Assembly (NCBI RefSeq): GCF_007860095.1
Contig: NZ_SJPT01000004.1
Span: 345,260-409,259 of the forward strand
From: Novipirellula galeiformis
GTDB taxonomy: Bacteria > Planctomycetota > Planctomycetia > Pirellulales > Pirellulaceae
Reading direction: 5' to 3'
DNA length: 64,000 nucleotides
Positions 56,355 through 64,000 of the stretch are shown here, piece after piece (position 1 is the first letter of the stretch; each line of letters opens with the position of its first letter). The notes under the pieces were generated by a model, which saw only the letters and a list, made by a program, of their open reading frames with translations, was not told the origin of the DNA and ran no database searches. A program made the position numbers and the translations under genes.

Positions 56355-58661
56355 ATGTCCAATTCAAAACAACTCCAGCCCGATAGCCGCAGTTCCCTCT
56401 TTTCCTTGAACACCCTTCCGAAAGATTTTCTGGCAGGGATTGTCGTCTTTCTTGTCGCATTGCCACTCTGCCTCGGCATCGCCCTGGCCTCCGACGCCCC
56501 TCCGTTCGCAGGGGTCCTAGCAGGCATCATCGGCGGCATTGTGGTGGGGTCGCTTAGTGGATCGCACACCAGCGTCAGTGGTCCGGCGGCAGGATTGACC
56601 GCGATCGTAGCGGCACAGATTGCCCTGCTTGGCTCCTTCGAAGCATTTCTGCTCGCCGTCGTCGTCGGCGGCGTGCTGCAAATCGGTTTGGGGATCGCCC
56701 GTGCCGGTGCACTCTCCGCATTTTTTCCATCGAGCGTGATCAAAGGCCTGTTGGCCGCGATCGGTGTGATCCTCATTTTGAAGCAAATTCCCCACATCGT
56801 TGGCCATGACAATGACCCGACCGGCGACATGGCGTTTTCCCAAATGGACAACGAAAACACCTTTACCGAACTCCTCTCCACGCTCGCTGGCGACATTCAT
56901 CTCGGCGCCTTGGTCGTCGGACTCCTTTCGATTGCCATCCTTGTCCTCTGGGAGAAAGTCAAAACGCTCAAACGCTCCGTTGTGCCTGGCCCCTTAGTGG
57001 TTGTCTTGGTTGGCGTCGCCCTAAGTGTCTACCTTCGCACCCTGGGCGGCGGATGGGAAATCACTTCCACTCACTTGGTTCAATTTCCTGTCGCCGAATC
57101 GACCTCGGCGTTTTTCTCATTTTTCACAACCCCCGACTTTTCTCAATGGACCAATCCAGCGATCTATATCGCCGGAGCCACAATCGCAATCGTGGCGTCA
57201 CTCGAAACGTTACTGAACCTTGAAGCCGTCGACAAAATCGATCCCGAACGCCGCGACTCGCCTCCTAGCCGCGAACTCGTCGCTCAAGGAATTGGCAATC
57301 TCGTCGCGGGGCTCATCGGCGGGCTCCCCATGACCTCGGTGATCGTCCGCAGCAGTGTCAATGTCGATGCCGGTGGCAAGACGAAACTGTCCGCCATTTT
57401 TCACGCTGTGCTGTTGCTGTTGTGTGCAGCGTTGTTCCCGCTTTACCTAAACATGATCCCGCTCTCGGCGCTTGCGGCGATCCTGCTTGTCACCGGATTC
57501 AAACTGGCCAACTACACTCTGTTTTCACAGATGTGGAAGGAAGGCAAGTACCAATTCGCTCCCTTCATCATCACCCTCGTCTCGATCGTGTTGACCGACT
57601 TGCTGATTGGAATTTTGATCGGACTCGGCGTCAGCGTGTTGTTTATTTTGAACAGCAATTTACGTCGCCCGATCCGACGTATTGTCGAAACCCATCTGGA
57701 TGGCGATATCGTTCACGTAGAACTGGCCAACCAAGTTAGCTTTCTGAATCGTGCCGCGCTGGACAAACTGTTTGGCGAGGCCCCGCAAGGCACCCATCTG
57801 TTGATCGACGCCACCGAATCGGACTATATCGATCCCGATATCCTAAGCCTGATTCGCGATTACAAAGTAAACAAGGCTCCCGTGCGTGGCGTCACCGTCA
57901 GTCTCAAAGGGTTTCGCGACAAATACCAACTGCAAGACGAAATCCAATTCGCTGACTATTCGACTCGTGAATTGCAAGACCGAGTGACTCCGGACCAGGT
58001 GCTGGAGATTTTGCGTGAAGGCAATCGACGATTTGCTTCGGGCAATCGGCTTACCCGCGACTTTGGACGCCAAGTCAATGCAACGGCGAGTGGACAAACT
58101 CCTTTAGCGGTCGTGCTCAGCTGTATCGATTCGCGTGTCCCTGCCGAACTGGTGCTGGACGTCGGACTGGGCGATATTTTCAGCGTCCGCGTCGCGGGAA
58201 ATGTGATTGGCACCAAATCGCTCGGCAGCATCGAATACGGCGTCGCCGTCGCAGGCGTCAAGCTTGTCGTCGTGATGGGACACACGCATTGTGGCGCGGT
58301 CACCGCCGCGGTGAATTTGCTGGGCACGAACCAGGACGTCGGAGAGGCGACCGGATGTGCACATTTGCAGGCAATCATTAACGAGATCGAACCCTCGGTC
58401 GATCGTGACGAATTCCGCACCGCATCTGCCCAAGGCGATACGCAAGTCCAAGCGGTGATCGATCACGTGACGGTGTTGAACGTGACCCAAACCGTGCAAA
58501 AAATTAAAAATCGAAGCGAGGTCATTCGGGCCGCTGTCGATGCCGGGCAAGTGAGGGTGGTGGGGGCGATCTACGACATTGCCAGCGGCAAGATCAACTT
58601 CTTGCAAGACCAAGACGACCCATTTAACGATCCGGCAGCTCAGACTCCGCAACGCGTTTGA
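56355..58661 (+). CDS. SulP anion transporter-STAS-beta-carbonic anhydrase fusion
   Basis: The 768-residue product from the ATG at 56355 joins three modules. The SulP/SLC26 transporter domain (about 10-445) starts with LPKDFLAGIVVFLVALPLCL and contains SGSHTSVSGPAAGLTA and IVASLETLLNLEAVDK, with about a dozen membrane helices. A STAS domain follows (about 465-560, HLLIDATESDYIDPDILSLI). The last part is a beta-carbonic anhydrase (about 570-768) with zinc ligands Cys590 and Asp592 (SCIDSRVPAE) and His643 and Cys646 (MGHTHCGAVT). A fused carbonic anhydrase suggests bicarbonate rather than sulfate as substrate, by analogy. A terminator follows 11 bp after the stop. The upstream in-frame extension to 56067 is not supported. 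Confidence 0.93.
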   Translation: MSNSKQLQPDSRSSLFSLNTLPKDFLAGIVVFLVALPLCLGIALASDAPPFAGVLAGIIGGIVVGSLSGSHTSVSGPAAGLTAIVAAQIALLGSFEAFLLAVVVGGVLQIGLGIARAGALSAFFPSSVIKGLLAAIGVILILKQIPHIVGHDNDPTGDMAFSQMDNENTFTELLSTLAGDIHLGALVVGLLSIAILVLWEKVKTLKRSVVPGPLVVVLVGVALSVYLRTLGGGWEITSTHLVQFPVAESTSAFFSFFTTPDFSQWTNPAIYIAGATIAIVASLETLLNLEAVDKIDPERRDSPPSRELVAQGIGNLVAGLIGGLPMTSVIVRSSVNVDAGGKTKLSAIFHAVLLLLCAALFPLYLNMIPLSALAAILLVTGFKLANYTLFSQMWKEGKYQFAPFIITLVSIVLTDLLIGILIGLGVSVLFILNSNLRRPIRRIVETHLDGDIVHVELANQVSFLNRAALDKLFGEAPQGTHLLIDATESDYIDPDILSLIRDYKVNKAPVRGVTVSLKGFRDKYQLQDEIQFADYSTRELQDRVTPDQVLEILREGNRRFASGNRLTRDFGRQVNATASGQTPLAVVLSCIDSRVPAELVLDVGLGDIFSVRVAGNVIGTKSLGSIEYGVAVAGVKLVVVMGHTHCGAVTAAVNLLGTNQDVGEATGCAHLQAIINEIEPSVDRDEFRTASAQGDTQVQAVIDHVTVLNVTQTVQKIKNRSEVIRAAVDAGQVRVVGAIYDIASGKINFLQDQDDPFNDPAAQTPQRV

Positions 58662-58672
58662 GCCACCCCCCC

Positions 58673-58710
58673 AATGCGAGGAGCTCCCAATGCTTTGAGC
58701 TCCTCGCATT
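58673..58710 (+). terminator. Intrinsic terminator of the SulP-carbonic anhydrase gene
   Basis: A perfect 14-bp stem (AATGCGAGGAGCTC with its complement), a 10-base loop and a short T stretch (ATTTTGC) begin 11 bases after the stop codon. Confidence 0.82.
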
Positions 58711-59130
58711 TTGCGGATTCGCTCGCTTTTTGCTATCACTCGCAACTGCCTGTCAAAAAGGGCAGTTGGGGTCACCCGGGCAATGCTGGCATCACAAATG
58801 CTGGCATTACAATGATCGATGCGGAAACCACGAGGTTGGCTTTGAGCTGAACTTCGAAACGGCGTCCTCCGCCCGTCCCGAGGCCCTGCCCGCCCCCCAA
58901 ACTGAGACTGCTGCGGCGTGCGGCGAGGCCTCCGAGTCGACATTCACGGGCGTGGCAGGTCGACCATGCCCTCAGACAAGCAAATCGATCTTGATTGCGA
59001 TCCTGCGACGCGGTTATAGAGGGATGAGAGAAGCCGTGAAGATTAGCAATTCGAAGCCTAGACGTCCCAGGGATCGTGACGCCGGCGAGGCTTTTCAAAA
59101 ACAGCTCAAAAGCAACGCAAGGATGCCCCC
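58711..59130. other. Intergenic region upstream of lpxD
   Basis: No supported gene is present in these 420 bases; a cysteine- and histidine-rich open frame spanning it (58658-59134) has no domain. A small imperfect duplication of AATGCTGGCAT occurs near 58781-58808. The lpxD promoter should be here. Confidence 0.5.
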
Positions 59131-60219
59131 ATGAAAAAACGACTTAGCAGCTTGGCCACCCTGGTCGATGGAGAGCTCATTGGCGGTGATGGTGATCTCG
59201 TTTGCGAGGGTGCATTTCCGTTGGGCGAAAAAACGGTTGGGCATGTCACGATGCTTGACGATCTTCGCCGCGTCTCGGAACTGAACGAATCCCAAGCCAT
59301 CGCGGTCGTTTGCTCCGAGCGACTTGAATCGACCTCGATGGCTCAGATTGTTGTCGCGGACCCACGCCAAGCGTTCACAAAAATTGTCGCCTGTTTCCGC
59401 CCTCCGGTCTCACTCGATCTGCCGAGTTGGGGCATCGATCCATCAGCAACCCTCGCGGAATCGGCGCGCATCCATCCGTCGGCGATCATCGGTGCGGGGG
59501 TCAAGATTGGCGAGCGCAGCCGAATCATGCCGGGTGTGGTCGTGCTGCCCCATTGCCAAATTGGCGATGACTGCATCGTCCATGCCAACGTCACCCTCTA
59601 CGAACACACTCAGATTGCCGATCGCGTTACGATTCATGCCGGAACGATCATTGGCGCCAACGGATTTGGTTATCGCCAAGTAGCCGGTCGACACGTTCCC
59701 ACCGCCCAACTCGGCAACGTCCAGATTGACTCGGATGTTGAAATTGGGGCTTCCGTTACGATCGATCGTGGAACTTACGGTACCACGCTCATCGGCGAAG
59801 GAACCAAGATCGACAACCAAGTCATGATCGCTCACAATTGTAAGATTGGCCGCCACAACTTGATCTGCAGCCAAGTGGGGATTGCGGGAAGTTGCACCAC
59901 CGGCGATTACGTCATCCTGGCGGGTCAGGTGGGATTGAAAGACCACATTTCCTTGGGCGACCAAACCATTGTAGGAGCTCAAGCGGGAGTCATGGACGAT
60001 TGCGAGGGCCATCAGGTCTATCTCGGTTCGCCGGCCACGCCTCAACGAGAGCAGATGCAAATCATGGCAGTGGAGCGAAGGCTGCCGGAGATGCGACGCG
60101 AACTGAAAAACTTGCGACGTGACATTGACCGTTTGATTCAACAGAGCCAACAAACCGGCTACGCAACGATGCCTAGCGAGCCAATCTCAATCGAATCCTG
60201 TTCCAAACGTGCTGCGTAG
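59131..60219 (+). CDS. lpxD: UDP-3-O-(3-hydroxyacyl)glucosamine N-acyltransferase LpxD
   Basis: LpxD adds the second acyl chain in lipid A synthesis. The 362-residue length is normal. An N-terminal uridine-binding domain (about 1-95) is followed by a left-handed parallel beta-helix of hexapeptide repeats (for example ARIHPSAIIGAGVKIGERSR, CQIGDDCIVHANVTLYEHTQ). The catalytic His235 lies in the family segment KIDNQVMIAHNCKIG, and the C-terminal helix ends the protein. The gene is separated by 2 bp from lpxI, and the pair is certainly co-transcribed. Confidence 0.95.
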   Translation: MKKRLSSLATLVDGELIGGDGDLVCEGAFPLGEKTVGHVTMLDDLRRVSELNESQAIAVVCSERLESTSMAQIVVADPRQAFTKIVACFRPPVSLDLPSWGIDPSATLAESARIHPSAIIGAGVKIGERSRIMPGVVVLPHCQIGDDCIVHANVTLYEHTQIADRVTIHAGTIIGANGFGYRQVAGRHVPTAQLGNVQIDSDVEIGASVTIDRGTYGTTLIGEGTKIDNQVMIAHNCKIGRHNLICSQVGIAGSCTTGDYVILAGQVGLKDHISLGDQTIVGAQAGVMDDCEGHQVYLGSPATPQREQMQIMAVERRLPEMRRELKNLRRDIDRLIQQSQQTGYATMPSEPISIESCSKRAA

Positions 60220-60221
60220 TC

Positions 60222-61139
60222 ATGACTTGCACCTCAGTGAAAACGCCCGTCGGTATCGTTGCGGGGTGGGGAAGCTTCCCCATCGAAGTCGCTCAGGCGG
60301 TGGTTCGCGATGGACGCCAGGTCTGCTGCATTGCGATTAAGGGGCACGCCAGTCGCGAATTGGAGTCCATTTGCAGCGACGTTCATTGGTTAGGCGTAGG
60401 CAAAGTCGGCGGACACATTCGTTACTTTCGCCGCCAAGGGGTCAAGCAAGTGACGATGGCGGGAAAATTGTTCAAATCGGACATCTTATTCCAGGGCTCG
60501 GTGTGGCTGAAACACTTGCCCGATCTGCAGGCGATCCGAACGTTTGGTCCCTTGTTGTTCGGGCGTCAACGTGACGCTCGCGATGACCGTTTACTGATGG
60601 CCGTTACCGACACCTACACGCGCAGTGGCATGGAAATCTGTGCTGCGACCGACTTTGCACCGGAGCTACTTGTGAACCACGGAACCCTCGCTGGGAAACC
60701 ACTCAGTCGCCGCGCTCAACGTGACGTTCAAGTGGGCTGGGAAGTCGCCCGCCAAATGGGCGGAATGGACATCGGCCAATCCATCACGATCAAAGATGGA
60801 ACCGTGATCGCCGTCGAAGCGATCGAGGGAACCGATGCCTGTATCGAACGCACCGGTGAACTTTGCCGTCGCGGTGGATGGACCTTGGTCAAAGTCAGTA
60901 AACCCAACCAAGACATGCGTTTTGACGTCCCCACGATTGGCCCTCAAACGGTCGATCGCGTGGCCAAAGCTGGGGGAACCGTGATCGCCATTGAAGCGGG
61001 CAAAACGATCGTCGTCGAGCAAGATCAAACCTATGCCGATGCCCGGCAAAAGGGCATCACCATTGTTGCGATGCAGCAAAGCGACTTCGCTGCGATGGAT
61101 AACGAGGTTGCGTTGGCCCCGAAAACCATCGTCGCTTGA
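60222..61139 (+). CDS. lpxI: UDP-2,3-diacylglucosamine pyrophosphatase LpxI
   Basis: LpxI (DUF1009) hydrolyses UDP-2,3-diacylglucosamine to lipid X and UMP in the lipid A pathway, replacing LpxH in many bacteria. The 305-residue product starts with GIVAGWGSFPIEVAQAVVRDG. It contains family blocks VTMAGKLFKSDILFQG, GQSITIKDGTVIAVEAIEGTDA, and GPQTVDRVAKAGGTVIAIEAGKT. It follows lpxD by 2 bp in the same direction. The presence of lpxI next to lpxD shows that the organism makes lipid A through the LpxI branch. I see no LpxH in the window. Confidence 0.95.
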   Translation: MTCTSVKTPVGIVAGWGSFPIEVAQAVVRDGRQVCCIAIKGHASRELESICSDVHWLGVGKVGGHIRYFRRQGVKQVTMAGKLFKSDILFQGSVWLKHLPDLQAIRTFGPLLFGRQRDARDDRLLMAVTDTYTRSGMEICAATDFAPELLVNHGTLAGKPLSRRAQRDVQVGWEVARQMGGMDIGQSITIKDGTVIAVEAIEGTDACIERTGELCRRGGWTLVKVSKPNQDMRFDVPTIGPQTVDRVAKAGGTVIAIEAGKTIVVEQDQTYADARQKGITIVAMQQSDFAAMDNEVALAPKTIVA

Positions 61140-61295
61140 ATCCTTTGAAGTTGCGTTCTTTCCGGTGTTCCCAACCAATCATCCCACACTGCGTTAGGGA
61201 GGACCGAGCCCAGAATGAGCTTCCCTCGCTGGCGTTTCGGGGCATGAAACCGACGCCACTTCAAACGCTGAACCGCATCCCCATCGAGAAGTCCC

Positions 61296-62348
61296 GTGCA
61301 CGCTCTCCCTTTGCAATCGGTCGCAGTCACGCATCCGCCTGCGAAATTGAATCTATTTTTTGAGCTGCTTGGCAAGCGTGATGACGGCTACCACGACATT
61401 GACACGATCATGGTCGCCATCGATTGGCACGACCAACTTCGCTTACAACAACGTCCTTCACCGGGCATCGAATTGATTGTCGATTGGATGCCATCGCTGG
61501 AGATCATCGCTCGCGAATTGGGAGTGGACCCTCAATCCGAACACGGTCAATCGCTACTCGCGATTCCCGCGGATGAACGAAACCTCGTGCATCGAGCGCT
61601 CACCCGTTTCGTCGATCACTTTGGCTTTGCCGGTGGTTTCTGCTGCCACCTTTCCAAGAGCATTCCTGCCGGAGCGGGGATGGGGGGGGCCAGCAGCGAT
61701 GCGGCTTCGGCGCTGCGTTGTGCTGCCACACTCGCAGGCATCCCCTTGGATCATCCGGACCTCCGAACGCTGGCGTCCGAAATCGGCAGCGACGTTCCCT
61801 TTTTTCTTGGCAACGACACCACATCCTGGACTGCCGCACGCGCCACCGGACGCGGCGAACAAATCACCCCCGTCTCGCTAGCGACGGAGCTCAACGCCGT
61901 GATCGCCTTCCCGGCCATTAGTTTATCGACGGCAACCGTCTATTCGCAGTCCTCCGTCCCAACGTCCCCCTCGTCCGCTAATGATTTCATTAAAGCGGCC
62001 AATACGGGCATTTTAGAATCGATCACTTCGCAAATGTGTAATCGACTTCAGGAGACAGCAACACAAATCACACCGCAAATTGACGAAATCTTGAAATCGA
62101 TGTGGCGTCTTGGGCTGCTGGGGTGTCAATTAACAGGCAGCGGATCGGCATGTTTTGGCCTAGCCGACTCAGCAATCCAAGCGAAACGATTGGCAGAACA
62201 ACTGCGTCGCCAATTAGGTAGAGACTCTGGAAGTCTCGATAAACCTCGTTCCGATAGCCAAATTTCCGCAGGCGCAAGGGTTGTCGCTGCGACTTCGGTT
62301 CGAGTGCCGGCAATCATTCAAATTGAATCCATTCGAAGTCCAGAGTAA
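61296..62348 (+). CDS. ispE: 4-diphosphocytidyl-2-C-methyl-D-erythritol kinase IspE
   Basis: IspE phosphorylates CDP-methylerythritol in the non-mevalonate isoprenoid pathway. The 350-residue product starts at GTG (61296). The substrate-binding motif [22 protein letters not shown] is near residue 15 (given in part as [19 protein letters not shown]). The GHMP-kinase phosphate-binding motif [18 protein letters not shown] lies near 125. A C-terminal GHMP segment carries [11 protein letters not shown]. Length and order fit the family. It lies 156 bp after lpxI in the same direction, and spoVG follows. In B. subtilis ispE is also near spoVG, so the grouping may be ancient. Confidence 0.94.
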   Translation: MHALPLQSVAVTHPPAKLNLFFELLGKRDDGYHDIDTIMVAIDWHDQLRLQQRPSPGIELIVDWMPSLEIIARELGVDPQSEHGQSLLAIPADERNLVHRALTRFVDHFGFAGGFCCHLSKSIPAGAGMGGASSDAASALRCAATLAGIPLDHPDLRTLASEIGSDVPFFLGNDTTSWTAARATGRGEQITPVSLATELNAVIAFPAISLSTATVYSQSSVPTSPSSANDFIKAANTGILESITSQMCNRLQETATQITPQIDEILKSMWRLGLLGCQLTGSGSACFGLADSAIQAKRLAEQLRRQLGRDSGSLDKPRSDSQISAGARVVAATSVRVPAIIQIESIRSPE

Positions 62349-62355
62349 CGCGAGT

Positions 62356-62375
62356 AGGAGTGGGACTCCTTTTTT
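62356..62375 (+). terminator. Short intrinsic terminator between ispE and spoVG
   Basis: A 6-bp stem (AGGAGT with its complement) with loop GGG is followed by TTTTTT. It lies 7 bases after the ispE stop and 50 bases before the spoVG start. The short stem may allow read-through, making it an attenuator. Confidence 0.6.
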
Positions 62376-62410
62376 ACTTTGGACGTTCCGCGTCCCACGC
62401 CATCGCAGTT

Positions 62411-62418
62411 AGGGAGGA
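62411..62418 (+). promoter_or_regulatory. Ribosome-binding site of spoVG
   Basis: AGGGAGGA ends 7 bases before the GTG at 62426. It supports this start over the upstream in-frame one at 62360. Confidence 0.8.
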
Positions 62419-62425
62419 TCAAACC

Positions 62426-63040
62426 GTGCAGATCTCTGAGATACGCATCAAACTGATGGAAGCTTCCGAGGATCGACTCCGCGCATTCTGCTCCATTACC
62501 ATCGATGGATCTTTTGTGGTTCGCGATTTGAAAATCATCGATGGCTCCAACGGCCCTTTCGTCGCGATGCCGAGCCGCAAGTTAACTGGCCATTGTCAAC
62601 GATGTAGCTACAAGAATCATCTCCGAGCAACCTATTGCAATCACTGTGGTGTCAAATTGCAAATCGATTCAGATGTCGATTCACCACAAAAGCTGTATGC
62701 GGATGTCGCACATCCGATCAACAGCGATTGTCGCGAGCTGATCCAGAACGCGGTGATCGAAGAATTTGAAGCCGAGCTTGCGCGTGCGAGTGAGCCGGGT
62801 TACCAATCTCGTTACGACGATGACTTTGGCGACGATGACATGGGACTTCCAGCGCCCCGTCGCAGCGAGAGCCGACAAGGCTCCGAAGCAGCGTTGCCAT
62901 CAACCGAAACCGTCTTGTTTGACGACAATGAATCGAAAACCAGTGGTCCGAAACGACCGCACTTCATGGATCCGCAGACTCGCGAAAAAGCGACGTCCGA
63001 GGATGACCATGATGACGGATTCGGCGTCGGAATTTTTTAA
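62426..63040 (+). CDS. spoVG: SpoVG-family protein with inserted zinc ribbon
   Basis: SpoVG is a small nucleic-acid-binding regulator. From the GTG at 62426, 204 residues are encoded, against about 95 in typical SpoVG. The family core is split: residues 1-52 read ISEIRIKL and [17 protein letters not shown], and the core resumes with [20 protein letters not shown]. Between them a four-cysteine zinc-ribbon segment is inserted (C57/C60 CQRC and C71/C74 CNHC). The C-terminal 100 residues are acidic and low-complexity ([20 protein letters not shown]). The zinc ribbon and tail are additions to the family fold and may bind nucleic acid or RNA polymerase. The strong ribosome-binding site fixes the start. 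Confidence 0.9.
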   Translation: MQISEIRIKLMEASEDRLRAFCSITIDGSFVVRDLKIIDGSNGPFVAMPSRKLTGHCQRCSYKNHLRATYCNHCGVKLQIDSDVDSPQKLYADVAHPINSDCRELIQNAVIEEFEAELARASEPGYQSRYDDDFGDDDMGLPAPRRSESRQGSEAALPSTETVLFDDNESKTSGPKRPHFMDPQTREKATSEDDHDDGFGVGIF

Positions 63041-63181
63041 GCGACGCGGTTCAGAACCCCCATTGATTGACGATTCGAAGCGTGCCAGAGTAAATTAGCG
63101 GTACCTGCGGCAACCGATGGAATGTGAATTCCGGACATTCACGGAAGCCGGCATCCTCGATCCTCCGTTGATTCGCTCTCC

Positions 63182-63496
63182 ATGCCTCCCTCGATTCGGC
63201 CTTCCTCGACTCGTCCGCGCCGTCGCCTGCCGCAAATCAGCCTCGCCGTGATGATGTTGATGATGATCATCTTCGCGATGATCTTCGCGGGCGGGTTCTA
63301 CGCGATGCGTGTTCCTGCGGTGAAGGCAGACCTCGATGCCCTCTTTGGCGGCGGTACGATGACGGATGGTGACCGCTCCGCGGGGCATCTTGCTCACATC
63401 GTTTTCATTCTGTTTACCTTGACGTCGCCATTGCTGCTGGCCGGCGGTTTGTCGATGGGCTTGTCCGCTTGGCGTTGGCTGCAACGCCAAACGTGA
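63182..63496 (+). CDS. Small two-pass membrane protein
   Basis: The 104-residue product has a basic, Arg/Pro-rich N-terminus and two hydrophobic helices (ISLAVMMLMMIIFAMIFAGGF, about 19-39, and HIVFILFTLTSPLLLAGGLS, about 71-90). No domain is known to me. It follows spoVG by 141 bp in the same direction. The hydrophobic pattern and clean start make it a likely gene. The function is unknown. Confidence 0.6.
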   Translation: MPPSIRPSSTRPRRRLPQISLAVMMLMMIIFAMIFAGGFYAMRVPAVKADLDALFGGGTMTDGDRSAGHLAHIVFILFTLTSPLLLAGGLSMGLSAWRWLQRQT

Positions 63497-63531
63497 CCAT
63501 GCCCAGGATCGTGATCGAACCCAGGGGATGA

Positions 63532-64000
63532 CTATCGCTTTCGGTAGTCGCCGCTACTTGAATCTCCGCCGTCCCAATGCTTTCGATTCTGATCGCGGCG
63601 TTGCCCAGCGCGTCGCGCATGCGTTTGCATCGCCGCTGCAGCGGCTTGCTCCATCGCGTTGGCAAGAATCTGAGCCATTGGATGGGCTGCCGCACGCGTA
63701 ATTTTCTCTGCCGCAGTAGGCCCCCAACGCTGGGACGAGCGAATCCGCTCCCAGATCTCCTCGACATCGCGGACATTGCTTGCCCGATACAGATCATCGA
63801 GCACATCCAATGTCCCCACGAACTGCGAGCGTGAGGAATCGAACTGCAAAGCCCGAAAACGCTGGATCACTTGACCGAGGGTGTCCATCATTTTCTGCAT
63901 GTGCACCAAATGATTACGTCGATCTTCGACCGTCTGTTTTAACGCGTCGATTTCCGATTCCACTCCCACCAAACGAGCCACGATTTGGTCGTCGGTCAGC
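63532..64000 (-). CDS. Coiled-coil-like protein (5' end outside window)
   Basis: The minus-strand frame stays open up to the right edge (residues LTDDQIV precede the GTG at 63981), so the true start lies outside the window. The visible 156 residues begin with a heptad-like helical stretch (VESEIDALKQTVEDRRNHLVHMQKMM) and continue with helices such as LGQVIQRFRALQFDSSRSQF. They end in a basic, Gly/Ser/Asp-rich tail (GQRRDQNRKHWDGGDSSSGD). No known domain is recognisable. A coiled-coil scaffold or partner of a nucleic-acid-related complex is possible, but this is inference. Confidence 0.65.
   Translation of the reverse strand, partial: LTDDQIVARLVGVESEIDALKQTVEDRRNHLVHMQKMMDTLGQVIQRFRALQFDSSRSQFVGTLDVLDDLYRASNVRDVEEIWERIRSSQRWGPTAAEKITRAAAHPMAQILANAMEQAAAAAMQTHARRAGQRRDQNRKHWDGGDSSSGDYRKR

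Noticed and set aside
58658-59134. 158-codon open frame between SulP-carbonic anhydrase and lpxD
   Set aside because: Begins inside the upstream stop region, runs through the terminator hairpin and has no domain.

Overview
The window looks like a piece of chromosome from a planctomycete of the Rhodopirellula/Pirellulaceae type. The main evidence is a paired planctomycete cytochrome c (PSCyt1/DUF1549/DUF1553) and DUF1501 gene, many Tat-type signal peptides, a signal peptidase I with a very large insert, a SpoVG with an inserted zinc ribbon, and a moderate GC content. The species assignment is inference. No rRNA, tRNA, CRISPR array, insertion sequence or prophage could be supported.

Layout. 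1-2.6 kb: a double-PDZ secreted protein cut by the left edge, and a GNAT acetyltransferase. 3.2-6.6 kb: replication pair dnaA-dnaB. 6.8-9.8 kb (minus): RraB-like protein, arginine decarboxylase speA and an IscA-type Fe-S protein. 10.4-16.2 kb: a DegT/DnrJ aminotransferase (minus), then the cytochrome c/DUF1501 pair (plus). 16.5-24.8 kb (minus): rpoB and rpoC, with no ribosomal protein genes directly upstream. 25.7-29.0 kb (plus): a deoxyhypusine-synthase-like enzyme, a Tat-exported Gfo/Idh oxidoreductase and a CinA C-terminal amidase. 29.0-31.8 kb (minus): an overlapping three-gene operon (alpha/alpha toroid protein, DUF362, pteridine-reductase-like SDR). 32.2-35.7 kb: ubiD (minus) and a leucyl aminopeptidase (plus).

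35.8-41.4 kb (minus) holds a partial tad/Flp pilus locus in transcription order flp, tadV, cpaB, cpaC (secretin), tadZ. The motor ATPase and the TadB/TadC platform genes are not in the window. 42.3-48.3 kb: an HPt phosphotransfer protein flanked by two different minisatellites, then DUF255/YyaL, lptB and lepB (all minus). 48.8-55.1 kb: three large, poorly characterised proteins (TPR/HEAT repeat protein, multi-pass membrane protein, and a zinc-ribbon/one-TM/STN-like protein). 56.4-63.5 kb (plus): a SulP-STAS-beta-carbonic anhydrase fusion, lpxD-lpxI, ispE, spoVG and a small membrane protein. A coiled-coil-like protein on the minus strand is cut by the right edge.

Functionally the window covers replication initiation and helicase loading, the two large RNA polymerase subunits, outer-membrane lipid A/LPS functions (lpxD, lpxI, lptB), protein export (lepB), isoprenoid and quinone steps (ispE, ubiD), polyamine metabolism (speA and possibly the deoxyhypusine-synthase-like enzyme), and surface pilus export. 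The spacers carry a striking number of short, unrelated tandem repeats and several clear stem-loop terminators. I saw no unmistakable new defence or biosynthetic system. The best leads are the deoxyhypusine-synthase homologue lacking the canonical active-site segment, the split tad locus, the toroid-DUF362-SDR operon, and the uncharacterised 51.0-55.1 kb proteins.
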